Shown here: positions 49,199 to 57,609 of the stretch, one piece after another | How the letters are laid out: each line of letters begins with the position of its first letter | Position numbering within the stretch: position 1 is the stretch's first letter | Source of the DNA: Halobacterium sp. DL1 | Lineage (GTDB): Archaea; Halobacteriota; Halobacteria; Halobacteriales; Halobacteriaceae | Reading direction: 5' to 3' | Assembly: GCA_000230955.3 (NCBI GenBank) | Contig: CP007060.1 | Span: 2,212,216-2,276,215 of the forward strand | Length of the DNA: 64,000 bases | The notes under the pieces: model-generated | The model's input: only the letters and a program-made list of their open reading frames with translations | What the model was told of the DNA's origin: nothing | Databases searched by the model: none | Position numbers and translations under genes: made by a program

Positions 49199-50791
49199 AT
49201 GAACCCAAAACACGCCGACTCGACGGTGGACGGACAGCACCGGTCCATCTGGCTGGAGACGAGCGCAGAGACCAGCTACGACGCGCTGGACGGCGGCACC
49301 AGGGTCGACACCGTCGTGGTCGGCGGTGGCATCGTCGGCATCACGACGGCGTCGAAGCTCGCCGACGCCGGGCAGACGGTCGCCGTCGTCGACCGCGACC
49401 GCATCCTCGCCGGGGTGACGGGCCACACGACGGCGAAACTCACGTCGCTGCACGGCCTCCTCTACGACTACCTCCTCGAGCAGTTCGACGAGGACCGCGC
49501 GCGGCAGTACGCGGACGCGAACCAGCGCGCCATCGACGAGGTCGAATCGACCGTCGAGGACCGCGGCATCGACTGCGACTTCGAGCGCGTCCCCGCCTAC
49601 ACCTACGTCGAGGACCACGACCGGCGCCAGGCGGTCCGCGACGAGGTGGAGGCCGCCAGACGGCTCGACCTGCCGGCGTCCTACACCGAGTCCACGGAGT
49701 TACCCTACGACGTGGCGGGCGCCGTGAAGTTCGAGGAACAGGCGCAGTTCCACCCGCGGAACTACCTCCTCGAACTGGCCGGCGACCTCGTCGAGTCGGG
49801 GAGCCACGTCTTCGAGAACACCCGGGCGCTCGACGTCGAGCCCGGGAGTCCGTGTCGCGTCTCCACGGACCGCGGCGAGCTCGTCGCCGACGACGTGGTG
49901 GTCGCCACGAACTTTCCGTTCTTCGACGAGGGGCTCTACTTCGCCCGCCTGGAGCCAAAGCGCTCGTACGTGCTCGCCGCGCGCCTCGCCGGGGAGACTC
50001 CCGATAGTATCTACTACCGCCAGAGCGACCCCTACTTCTCGGTCCGCCCGCACCCCGCGGGCGACGAGTCGCTCGTGCTGTTCGGCGGGCAGAACCACAA
50101 GACGGGCCACGAGGTGAGCGGTGTCGACCGCTACCGGAAAGTCGAGCGGGAGGCGCGGACCCGCTTCGACGTCGACTCCGTCGAGTACCGGTGGTCGACG
50201 CAGGACTACCGGTCCATCGACAGCGTCCCGTTCGTCGGCAAACTCGCCCCGCACACGAAGCACGTCTACGTCGCGACGGGGTTCGGCGGGTGGGGGCTCA
50301 CGAACGGCACCGCCGCGGGAATGGTGCTATCGGACCTGATTCTCGGCCGCGAGAGCCCGTGGACTGGCGTCTACGAGCCGACCAGGTTCAACGCCAGTGC
50401 CTCGACGAGGGAGCTCGTGAAGTACAACACCGAGTCGATGCGCCACTTCTTCGAGGACCGGCTGAAGGGGCGGCCCAGCGGTGTCCGGGTCGGCCTCGAC
50501 CGCGGCGAGGCGAAGATAGTGGACTCCGAGGAGGGCCCGGTCGGTGTCTACCGCGACGAGCGCGGTGAGGTCCACACCGTCTCTGCGGTCTGCCCGCACA
50601 TGGGCTGCCACGTGGAGTGGAACGACGGCGAGGAGTCCTGGGACTGTCCGTGTCACGGCTCCCGGTTCGACTACGACGGGCGCGTCGTCCACACGCCCGC
50701 GGTCAGCGACCTGGAGACGTTCAGCGAGCGTGAGCTCTCGGCCATCGGCGTCGGCGTCGCCCAGGAGCGCTCCGCCGAGGGCGACGACTGA
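49199..50791 (+). CDS. FAD-dependent oxidoreductase with C-terminal Rieske domain
   Basis: A 530-residue protein. Residues 35-410 form a DAO-type flavoprotein (VVVGGGIVGITTASKLADAG, the FAD phosphate loop; ATGFGGWGLTNGTAAG near the end). Residues about 430-520 hold a Rieske [2Fe-2S] domain with CPHMGCH and CPCHGSRFDYDG, all Cys/His ligands present. Electron transfer between FAD and the cluster is likely. The substrate, perhaps an amino acid or amine, is unknown. Divergent from the TIKI/TraB-like gene. Confidence 0.92.
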   Translation: MNPKHADSTVDGQHRSIWLETSAETSYDALDGGTRVDTVVVGGGIVGITTASKLADAGQTVAVVDRDRILAGVTGHTTAKLTSLHGLLYDYLLEQFDEDRARQYADANQRAIDEVESTVEDRGIDCDFERVPAYTYVEDHDRRQAVRDEVEAARRLDLPASYTESTELPYDVAGAVKFEEQAQFHPRNYLLELAGDLVESGSHVFENTRALDVEPGSPCRVSTDRGELVADDVVVATNFPFFDEGLYFARLEPKRSYVLAARLAGETPDSIYYRQSDPYFSVRPHPAGDESLVLFGGQNHKTGHEVSGVDRYRKVEREARTRFDVDSVEYRWSTQDYRSIDSVPFVGKLAPHTKHVYVATGFGGWGLTNGTAAGMVLSDLILGRESPWTGVYEPTRFNASASTRELVKYNTESMRHFFEDRLKGRPSGVRVGLDRGEAKIVDSEEGPVGVYRDERGEVHTVSAVCPHMGCHVEWNDGEESWDCPCHGSRFDYDGRVVHTPAVSDLETFSERELSAIGVGVAQERSAEGDD

Positions 50792-50896
50792 GCGGTCCCG
50801 GCGCTCCTCCAGGGCCAGCCGGTTCCGGCTACGGTGTCGGAAAAACGAGGGCGTCGTTCGGGCACAGTTCGCGTGACCCAGGTGAGAGCCGTGGGG

Positions 50897-51400
50897 TCAG
50901 TCGGCGGCCGACTCGATGACGCGCCCGTAGTCGAAGTCGTCGACGTGCGAGGAGAGTTTGTCGAGGGCCTCCTGTTCCTCCTCGAGGGTCTCGTGGAGGA
51001 TGTCGCCGGCCTCCTCCATCCCGAGGCGGTCGGCGAGCAACGCCATGTTGCCGTAGGCGGCGATCTCGTAGTGCTCGGTCTTCTGGGCCGCCACGAGGTT
51101 GTGGAGGTCGAGGACCTCCTGGGCGGGGTCCTCGTCGACGAAGTCCTTGTGCTCGTTGAGGAGTCCCTCGATGCCCTCGCACTCCTCGGTGTCGGGTTCC
51201 ACGTCGATCATCTCGAACACCTGCTCGAGACGGTCGATGTGGCCCTCGGTCTCCCGGCGGTGCTCGCGGAACGCGTCCGCGATCTGCTCGTTCTCGGTCT
51301 GCTCTGCGAGTTCGTCGAGCGCGTCGAGGAGTTCGTTCTCGGCGTAGTAGATGTCTTCGAGGTCGTGCACGAACAGCTCACGAAGGTTGGACATTGACAT
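50897..51400 (-). CDS. DUF892 ferritin-like protein (YciE/YciF type)
   Basis: A 167-residue four-helix ferritin-like protein. The start (LRELFVHDLEDIYYAENELL) and the acidic helices with ExxH-type pairs (HRRETEGHIDRLEQVF, EEEQEALDKLS) are those of DUF892 proteins, stress-related and likely metal binding. The start at 51400 is chosen from a TATA-like TTTATC near 51430; another Met lies two residues later. Convergent with the Rieske flavoprotein gene. Confidence 0.88.
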   Translation of the reverse strand: MSMSNLRELFVHDLEDIYYAENELLDALDELAEQTENEQIADAFREHRRETEGHIDRLEQVFEMIDVEPDTEECEGIEGLLNEHKDFVDEDPAQEVLDLHNLVAAQKTEHYEIAAYGNMALLADRLGMEEAGDILHETLEEEQEALDKLSSHVDDFDYGRVIESAAD

Positions 51401-51482
51401 AGTCGTACCCACCTACCACGGCGAGTTCGATAAATCCGGAGCCTGCAGACGCAGGGGGAGTAAACGCCCGATGGAGACGCCC

Positions 51483-52190
51483 TCAGTCGCCCTTCCACTT
51501 CCCCGGCTTCGCGTCGTGAATCTCGCCTTTCGCCTGGCGGCTCGTCGGCCAGAAGGCGACGACGAGGACTCCGACCAGGAACGCGGCGAGCGCTCCCGCG
51601 ACCACGTCGCCGGGGAGGCCCGGCAACGCCGCCGCCTCGGTCCACCGTGTCTCGGGCGTGAACAGCGTCACTTTCGCGGCCCAGGCGGCTCCGAGCACGA
51701 CGAACAGCCACACGTAGACCCGGCGGAGGCGCCGGGTGAGCGCCTCGCGGGCTGTCACCTTGAACGTGGGGTTGCGGAGGTCGTCGCTCAACTCCTCGCG
51801 CCACTTCGAGTGCTCGACGCCTGCGGGCTCCAGGGCGTTCGCGAAGAGGTTCTCCTCGACGAATCGCACCCGGGACCGGTAGAGGTCGAAGAAGCGGTAG
51901 CGGCGGACCTCGTAGGAGAGGAACACCGCGAGGATGCCGACGCCGATGAGGAGCAGGAACGCGGGCATGTCCCGACTGGAGAAGACGACGGACAGCAACG
52001 CGGCGATGAGCGTGATGGCCCAGTTGGTCGTCCGGTCGATGCGGTTCTGGCTGCTGTCCGCCTGGTTGACCGCCCCCCGGTAGAAGTCCGAGAGCAGGGC
52101 GACCAGTGCGTCCGTGTCGTCGGCCAGTTCGGCGGCGACCTCCTCGTCCTCCTCGCGGAGGGGGCTGTCTGGGTGGTCGTCCTCGGGCAT
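51483..52190 (-). CDS. DUF2270 membrane protein
   Basis: A 235-residue membrane protein. The front is acidic (DSPLREEDEEVAAELADD) then FYRGAVNQADSSQNRIDRTTNW leads into two membrane helices (about 60-100), a long Arg-rich loop (EVRRYRFFDLYRSRVRFVEE) and two helices at about 155-175 and 200-220. This is the DUF2270 layout, role unknown. The start at 52190 is preferred to one nine codons upstream since the acidic front is complete there. Confidence 0.85.
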   Translation of the reverse strand: MPEDDHPDSPLREEDEEVAAELADDTDALVALLSDFYRGAVNQADSSQNRIDRTTNWAITLIAALLSVVFSSRDMPAFLLLIGVGILAVFLSYEVRRYRFFDLYRSRVRFVEENLFANALEPAGVEHSKWREELSDDLRNPTFKVTAREALTRRLRRVYVWLFVVLGAAWAAKVTLFTPETRWTEAAALPGLPGDVVAGALAAFLVGVLVVAFWPTSRQAKGEIHDAKPGKWKGD

Positions 52191-52257
52191 GTGGGTACGT
52201 TCGGCCGCGACGGCCATAGGTCCACGCTGGAATCGGCGGTCGTCCGACCGCCGAGCG

Positions 52258-52950
52258 CTACGCCGAGCGCTCGCTCCGAGACGTGACCACGTCGACGCCG
52301 GGGCTGTAGAAGTGGACCGGCTCCGTCTCCGGGTGCTCGAAGCCGCTGGCCGCGAACAGCGTGTTCTCCGTCACAGAGACGTCGGCGTCGAACAGCGGCC
52401 AGCGGTCGTGGGAGAGGTCGGTGTGGCGCAATGTCCCGTCGGTCGACTGGGTGTAGATGCGCCGGCGCTCGGTGACGAACTCGGCGAGGGAGTCCGGGGG
52501 TGCCGTGTACGCCTCGCCCGTCGGCCCGTAGGTGGCCGCGAACCGGGCCGGGCGGTCTCCGGGCTGGCGCCGGCGGCTGGTGACGTGCACGCGGTCGCCG
52601 CTCCGCCGGAAGCGGACGCGGGCGTAGTAGTACGGGAGGTGGTGGGTGAACCGTGCGGCGACCACGCTCATCAGGCCCGCCGCGTCGAGGCTGAAGAAGT
52701 AGACGCCGGGGTCGCCGTCGTGGCTGACGTACGTCCGGAGGTGGACCTCCGGGCGCGGAAAGCCCGCCATGGTGGGCAGTCCACGGGGTCGGGCGTCGGC
52801 GTTGAGCAGCGGGACGACGGAGAGCCAGGCCGTGCCGTCGTACTCGTCGACGTCGAGCGCGGCCGGGAGGCGAGCGGCGACCGCGTGGCTGTCCACCGGC
52901 CAGTTCGCGAACAGCAGGTGGCGCCACTCGAAAGAGAGCGACAGGACCAT
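52258..52950 (-). CDS. DUF2071 (YqjF-like) protein
   Basis: A 230-residue soluble protein of the DUF2071 family. Typical blocks: FEWRHLLFANWPVDSHAVAA, GTAWLSVVPL, RPEVHLRTYVSHDG and GVYFFSLDAAGLMSVVAARF. The family is acetoacetate decarboxylase-like in fold and mostly uncharacterised. It faces the DUF2270 gene in the same direction, 67 bases away, so both may be one unit. Confidence 0.88.
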   Translation of the reverse strand: MVLSLSFEWRHLLFANWPVDSHAVAARLPAALDVDEYDGTAWLSVVPLLNADARPRGLPTMAGFPRPEVHLRTYVSHDGDPGVYFFSLDAAGLMSVVAARFTHHLPYYYARVRFRRSGDRVHVTSRRRQPGDRPARFAATYGPTGEAYTAPPDSLAEFVTERRRIYTQSTDGTLRHTDLSHDRWPLFDADVSVTENTLFAASGFEHPETEPVHFYSPGVDVVTSRSERSA

Positions 52951-53060
52951 GCGCGAGTTACGGGACGAGCGCCCTTAACGACGGACCCGCTGGCCGGGAC
53001 AGTAGCGCGAAAACGAGATGGACAAGAACGGCGAGGGTCCAGCCCGGAGGCTGGGAGCGA

Positions 53061-53642
53061 CTAGTTGCTCGAGCTGCGGCTGGACTTGTCGCTCGAACTG
53101 CTCCCGGATTTGCCGCTCGAACCGCTCTTAGACTGGCGTCCGGAGCTACCGCTCTGCTTGCTGCCCTTCTCGCTGGCCTCCTCCATCTTCTCGCTGGCTT
53201 CCTTGCCACCCTGCTCGATGCGGGAGGCAACGCCCGTGCCGCGCTCTTCGACGGTGTCGGCGGCCTGCTCTGACATCTTCTCGGTCCGCTCGGACATCGT
53301 CCGCCCACGCTCCTCGACGGTGTCCGCCGCCTGCTCGGACATCTCCTCGGTCTGTTCCGCGGTCCGCTCGGCGGCCTGCTGGACGCGGTCCGTCATCTGG
53401 CTGACGCTCTCGTCCATCGAGTCCGAGCGGCTCCAGAGCATGTAGCCCGCGACGGCGATCGCACCGACGGTGAGCAACAGCGGAACGATGCTCCGCCCGG
53501 AGCTACTGTCCGAGGAGCCGCTGCTGCTGTGGACGCCCTCCTCGTGCGCCTCCCAGACAGCGTCCTTGACGACTCTCCGGAGTTCCCGCTCCAGCGACGA
53601 CCCTGTTCTGTTGTATTCGTCCGTCATCGAGTGGCTGGTCAT
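53061..53642 (-). CDS. Membrane-anchored coiled-coil protein with Ser-rich tail
   Basis: A 193-residue protein. A short polar front (TDEYNRTGSSLERELRRVVK), one membrane segment near residues 56-74 (VPLLLTVGAIAVAGYMLWS), then a coiled region with two near-copies of MSEQAADTVEERG, and a Ser/Gly/Lys-rich tail (SGSSGKSGSSSSDKSS). The start at 53642 is uncertain; a Met five residues later also fits. Related haloarchaeal proteins exist but have no function. Likely a stress or envelope protein. Confidence 0.72.
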   Translation of the reverse strand: MTSHSMTDEYNRTGSSLERELRRVVKDAVWEAHEEGVHSSSGSSDSSSGRSIVPLLLTVGAIAVAGYMLWSRSDSMDESVSQMTDRVQQAAERTAEQTEEMSEQAADTVEERGRTMSERTEKMSEQAADTVEERGTGVASRIEQGGKEASEKMEEASEKGSKQSGSSGRQSKSGSSGKSGSSSSDKSSRSSSN

Positions 53643-53708
53643 GAGTGAATCCACACACAGGTACGGCCGCGACGTGGAAAACTGTTCTCCCAAACCCGAC
53701 GGAATCTG

Positions 53709-55052
53709 TCAGTCGTCGGTCGGCGCCGTGCTGGTGACGTAGACCGAGGGCCGCCGGAGGACGAACTCCTCGACGAACGCCACGACGACGGCCGCCGCCT
53801 GGAGCGCGAAGTAGGGCCACAGCAGGAGCGGCGCGGCGTACTCGACCGGAGCGTGCGTCCGCCCGTCCCGGGCGTCGAGCGCGAACAGCAGGTAGGCGGC
53901 CATCGCCGGGGCGAGCGACACCCACCCCCACAGCGGCGCGGCCGCCGGTGAGAGCGGGAACTGGCCGGCGGCGACCAGCCACGCTACCGGCGCCAGCGGC
54001 GCGGCCAGCGCCACGACCGGGAGTGCGACGACGGCTGCCAGGGTGGCCGCGAAGTCCACGCGGGCGCCCAGTGGCGGCGGCCCCGAACGGAGCGAGGGGG
54101 CGAGGTGGCGGCGCGCCACTTGCATCCCGCCGCGAGCCCAGCGCTTGCGCTGGCTCCACCACGCCGACAGCGTCGCGGGGTTCGTCTCCCGGGTCACGAC
54201 CCCCGGGTCGACGCGTATCTCCCCGCCCGCCCGCCGGATGCGGTAGGCCATCTCCACGTCCTCGATGAGGAGGGACTCGTCGAACGGGCCGAGTTCGTCG
54301 AGTGCGGTCGCCCGGAAGAACGCCTGGCCGCCGGTGAACAGCGCGAATCCGTCGACGAGGTCCCGGGCGTAGAACTCCGTGCGCTCGACGAGGCCGCGCT
54401 CGACGGTGGCACAGAGCGCGAGGAGCGAGTCGCCGGGGTTGGTCCCGAAACACCGACCCTTCACGCACCAGACGTCGTCGTCCACGAACCACCGGACAGC
54501 ACGGCGGACCGCGCCGGGTTCGGGACGCTGGTCTGCGTCGAGCACGGCGACGACGTCGCCCGTCGCGTGCCCGAGCGCGTGGTTGGTCGCGGCGGCCTTC
54601 CCGCCCGGTGGGCCCGGGCGCTCGACGGCGCGGACCCGCTCGTGCTCGGCCGCGAGACGGCGGGCGACGTCGGCCGTCCCGTCCGTCGAGGCAGCCTCGT
54701 AGCCGACGACGACCTCCAGGTGGTCGACGGGGTAGTCGAGGGCGAGACACGCTTCGACCGTCGCCGGGAGCACGTCGGCCTCGTTGTACGCCGTCAAGAG
54801 GACGCTCACGTCTGGGAGGTCCGCGTCGGGGACGGCCTCCGGTGGCTCCCGGCGGACGGCCGCCAGCAGCGTCGAGGCGACGGCGCGGGTCGAGAGCGCG
54901 ACTCCGAAGAGGAGCACGACCGACGCGCCGACGCGGGCGTACCAGGGGAAGACGACGCCAGGAGCGACGATGGCGAGCGAGAGAACGACGGCGACGGCGG
55001 CGGTGCGAGCGCTCGACCCGGAGCGGGACTCGTCGGGCGTCGACACCTCCAT
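53709..55052 (-). CDS. Membrane GT2 glycosyltransferase
   Basis: A 447-residue polymerising-type enzyme. Two N-terminal membrane helices (about 15-50), then a GT-A core with VSVLLTAYNEADVLPATVEA, AVLDADQRP (metal-binding DAD), ETNPATLSAWWSQRKRWARGG (the Q/RxxRW motif of cellulose/hyaluronan-type synthases), and about four C-terminal helices. It would build or transfer sugars at the membrane for surface glycan. Alone, apart from the unknown gene before it. Confidence 0.92.
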   Translation of the reverse strand: MEVSTPDESRSGSSARTAAVAVVLSLAIVAPGVVFPWYARVGASVVLLFGVALSTRAVASTLLAAVRREPPEAVPDADLPDVSVLLTAYNEADVLPATVEACLALDYPVDHLEVVVGYEAASTDGTADVARRLAAEHERVRAVERPGPPGGKAAATNHALGHATGDVVAVLDADQRPEPGAVRRAVRWFVDDDVWCVKGRCFGTNPGDSLLALCATVERGLVERTEFYARDLVDGFALFTGGQAFFRATALDELGPFDESLLIEDVEMAYRIRRAGGEIRVDPGVVTRETNPATLSAWWSQRKRWARGGMQVARRHLAPSLRSGPPPLGARVDFAATLAAVVALPVVALAAPLAPVAWLVAAGQFPLSPAAAPLWGWVSLAPAMAAYLLFALDARDGRTHAPVEYAAPLLLWPYFALQAAAVVVAFVEEFVLRRPSVYVTSTAPTDD

Positions 55053-55348
55053 CGTGAGTCCACAGTGCCGGACGCGGCGGAAAGTTACAGGGTCGCTTCC
55101 CTGGCAGCGATTCCCTCGTTTCGCCTCCTCTCGCCGTGGGCGTGCGGACAGAGCGTTCCGGGGCGCGAGCGTTCTGACACAGTCCGATGGTCCGGTGGCG
55201 AGTAACGCCTCCCTGTGTTCGACGTACTACGGGCTTACGGGGCTGGCGCCGAGATGGCGTTCACTCGCGGTTTGTTTTCACTGAATTACGCGCAGAACTG
55301 CGGATATAACAAAGTCGCTCGTGGCTCTCCCTCCTGACGGGATTGAAG
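55053..55348. other. Spacer before the pentad-repeat gene
   Basis: 296 bases between divergent genes. Contains a TATA-like GATATAAC at about 55302-55309, some 40 bases before the next start. No tRNA, ORF of good codon use or clear repeat is seen. Confidence 0.5.
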
Positions 55349-56746
55349 ATGAACAACAACAACCGGGACGACACTGAGGAGTACAGGGGACAGCGACGAA
55401 TCACGACAGACCGAAAGGACATCCAGCGCTGGGCGGACGAGCGCGACGCGGCGCTCATCTCGGGCGCGGAGTCCGGGACGGCCGAACCGAGCTACCAGTT
55501 CGTCCCGGAGGCGGACGCCAAGGAGGAGCACCGCGAGAAAGATTGGGACAACTTCTTCGACTGGTTCGAGTCCGAGAACCGCGCGTTCGTCTACACCGAG
55601 GACGCCGACGGGATGGGGGACTACGACATTCTCGACCGCGACGAGGCGGCCGCCCGCGCGACAATCGCCGACGAGGACGCCGAGAAACGCCTCCTCGAGG
55701 GCGAGACGGTAACGACGGAGGTCACCGAGCGGACGGTCGTCGAGACGGAGGTCGTCGAGACCGACCGGCTGGAGAGCGAGATGGTCGACCGCGAACTGGT
55801 GAGCAGTCGCATCATGGAGGCCGAACTTGTCGACTGGGAGGTGCTGGACACGGGGTCGGACTTCGAACTCCGGGCTTCCGAGGACATCGCGGGCCGCGAA
55901 CTGACGATGGCCGGCGACCGCACCGGTGACCGCGAGCACTTCGACTACGACGACGTCGACCTCGAGACCCACCTCGAGGGCTACCTCACCGCCGAAATCG
56001 AGGAGATGTGGCGGGTCCGCCGGGTCGTCGAGGAGCGCGCGAACATCGAGACGCGGATCGTCGACATGGACATCGAGGAACACGGCACAGTAGAGTCCGA
56101 CACGGTCGAGACGAAGGTCGACACCGCGGACGTCCAGCGCACCATCTTCGAGAGCGACGCGGTCAGCGCCGACGCCGAGACGTCGGCCGACCAGCGGAAG
56201 ATGATCCAGACCGAGCGACTCGGCGACGACCGCTTCGAGAGCGTGCTCGTCGAGCGCCAGGTGCTCGAGGACGAGATTCGGCGCCGGAAGCGCTTCCGCT
56301 TCGAGAACGTCGACAGCGAGATTCTCGAGACTGAGACCGTCGAGACCGACCTGATCGACACCGAGGTCGTCGAGTCGGCGGGGGCGGAGATGCCGGGCGA
56401 GACGGCAGCGACGGGGATGGACGAAACGGCCACCTCCACGCGCGAGACCGAATCGATGGCCGCGGGAGGGAGCGGGCGGCCGTTCACCGAGGACGACGAG
56501 GGAGCGACCGTCGTCGACGCACAGGGTGACAGAATCGGCAAGATCGACCACGTCGAGGCGGGCACCGCCTACGTCAATCCGAAGTCTGGGTTGGTAGGCA
56601 GTATCGAGTCGGCGCTGGGCTGGGGCGACAACAAGGACGAGTACCGGCTCAGTCCGGAGCAGATCCGGCGCGTCGACGACCGGGGCCGCTTCGTCGTCTC
56701 TCACGACGTCGAGAAAGCGCTCGAGGACGACGACGAGAATCGCTGA
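55349..56746 (+). CDS. Pentad-repeat protein with C-terminal PRC-barrel
   Basis: A 465-residue acidic protein without signal or membrane segment. After a helical front (residues 1-115) come three stretches of five-residue units of the form hydrophobic-hydrophobic-E/D-x-E: residues 130-169 (VVETE, VVETD, RLESE, MVDRE and so on), about 232-261, and 320-344. The rest is a PRC-barrel (VVDAQGDRIGKIDHVEAG, then ALGWGDNKDEYRLSPEQI). The layout recalls YsnF/DUF2382 proteins, where repeated V-x-E strands join a PRC-barrel. Stress role and RNA or protein binding are guesses. Confidence 0.78.
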   Translation: MNNNNRDDTEEYRGQRRITTDRKDIQRWADERDAALISGAESGTAEPSYQFVPEADAKEEHREKDWDNFFDWFESENRAFVYTEDADGMGDYDILDRDEAAARATIADEDAEKRLLEGETVTTEVTERTVVETEVVETDRLESEMVDRELVSSRIMEAELVDWEVLDTGSDFELRASEDIAGRELTMAGDRTGDREHFDYDDVDLETHLEGYLTAEIEEMWRVRRVVEERANIETRIVDMDIEEHGTVESDTVETKVDTADVQRTIFESDAVSADAETSADQRKMIQTERLGDDRFESVLVERQVLEDEIRRRKRFRFENVDSEILETETVETDLIDTEVVESAGAEMPGETAATGMDETATSTRETESMAAGGSGRPFTEDDEGATVVDAQGDRIGKIDHVEAGTAYVNPKSGLVGSIESALGWGDNKDEYRLSPEQIRRVDDRGRFVVSHDVEKALEDDDENR

Positions 56747-56788
56747 GGCGGGTTTCCGGCCCCGACCGCCGGGCCGGAGCGAGCGGCG

Positions 56789-57235
56789 TCACTCTTCTTC
56801 CGTTTCGTCGTCGACGACCTCCTCGACGACCTCTTCGTCGACGTTCATCTCACCGGGTGGGGCGGGTTCAGCCTGGATGTCCTCCTCGCCGCGCTGGGCG
56901 ATTTCCTCGTCCGTTCGTTCCTCGCCCGGGAGGTCCTCGTCGGTCGCGTCCCCCTCTGCGTCCGGGGCCGTGGCACCGTCGTCGTCCCCAGCGGCCGCCT
57001 CGTCGCTCGCCTCCTCGACGGACTCGTCGATGGAGAGCTGGTACCAGTCGCCCGAGTCGTCGGTCGAGTCGCGGTCCGACCGGAGCCGTCGCGCGACGAC
57101 GTACGCCACACCGGCGAGACCCACTCCGAGCAGGAGTTTGCGGCGGAGGCTGCCCGACGAGTCGCTCTCGTCGGACGACCCCTCGTCAGTGGAACTCGCT
57201 GCCCCGCCGCGGATGGACGCTGGCGTTCTGACCAT
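56789..57235 (-). CDS. Small membrane-anchored acidic protein
   Basis: A 148-residue protein with one membrane segment (KLLLGVGLAGVAYVVARRL, about residues 30-48), then an acidic cytoplasmic or external tail (YQLSIDESVEEASDEAAAGD and a Glu-rich end). The start at 57235 is chosen since the upstream extension is Arg-rich with no promoter. Convergent with the pentad-repeat gene. No family recognised. Confidence 0.7.
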   Translation of the reverse strand: MVRTPASIRGGAASSTDEGSSDESDSSGSLRRKLLLGVGLAGVAYVVARRLRSDRDSTDDSGDWYQLSIDESVEEASDEAAAGDDDGATAPDAEGDATDEDLPGEERTDEEIAQRGEEDIQAEPAPPGEMNVDEEVVEEVVDDETEEE

Positions 57236-57609
57236 ACGTTTCGTTCGGCCCGCGGAGGGAAGTTCGTTTGGGCGTTCCCCCGAACGCCACCCCGCTATCC
57301 CCGCTCCGTCCCGTGGAATTGCATTTCGGATGGACCTGTCCACGCTCCTCACAGTCACGGCTCTGAATAAGGTGAGCGTACACCAGCGCTGCGCTGCCGG
57401 GCAGAGCTTACTCGCCAGTAGGGACGAGGGAGTTCTGCCGGCGTCAGTACGACCCCTGTACCGTCTGTCGATTCCCCGGAAGAGCGTCGCTCAGAAAAAC
57501 GTTCAGAGCCGCCAACTGGTAGGGCGAGCGGTGTTCGGAGTAGCGCGCCGTTTGGCGATTCGGGCCTGAATATAACAATGGCCGTGGCAGCCGATGGAAC
57601 TAATGCGAT
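57236..57609. other. Gene-free spacer with hairpin and TATA box
   Basis: 374 bases without a supported gene. There is a perfect seven-base hairpin (57271-57288, GGCGTTC/GAACGCC around CCCC). A TATA-like TATAAC at 57571-57576 lies 35 bases before the surface-protein start. Frames here look like shadows with poor codon use. Confidence 0.55.
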
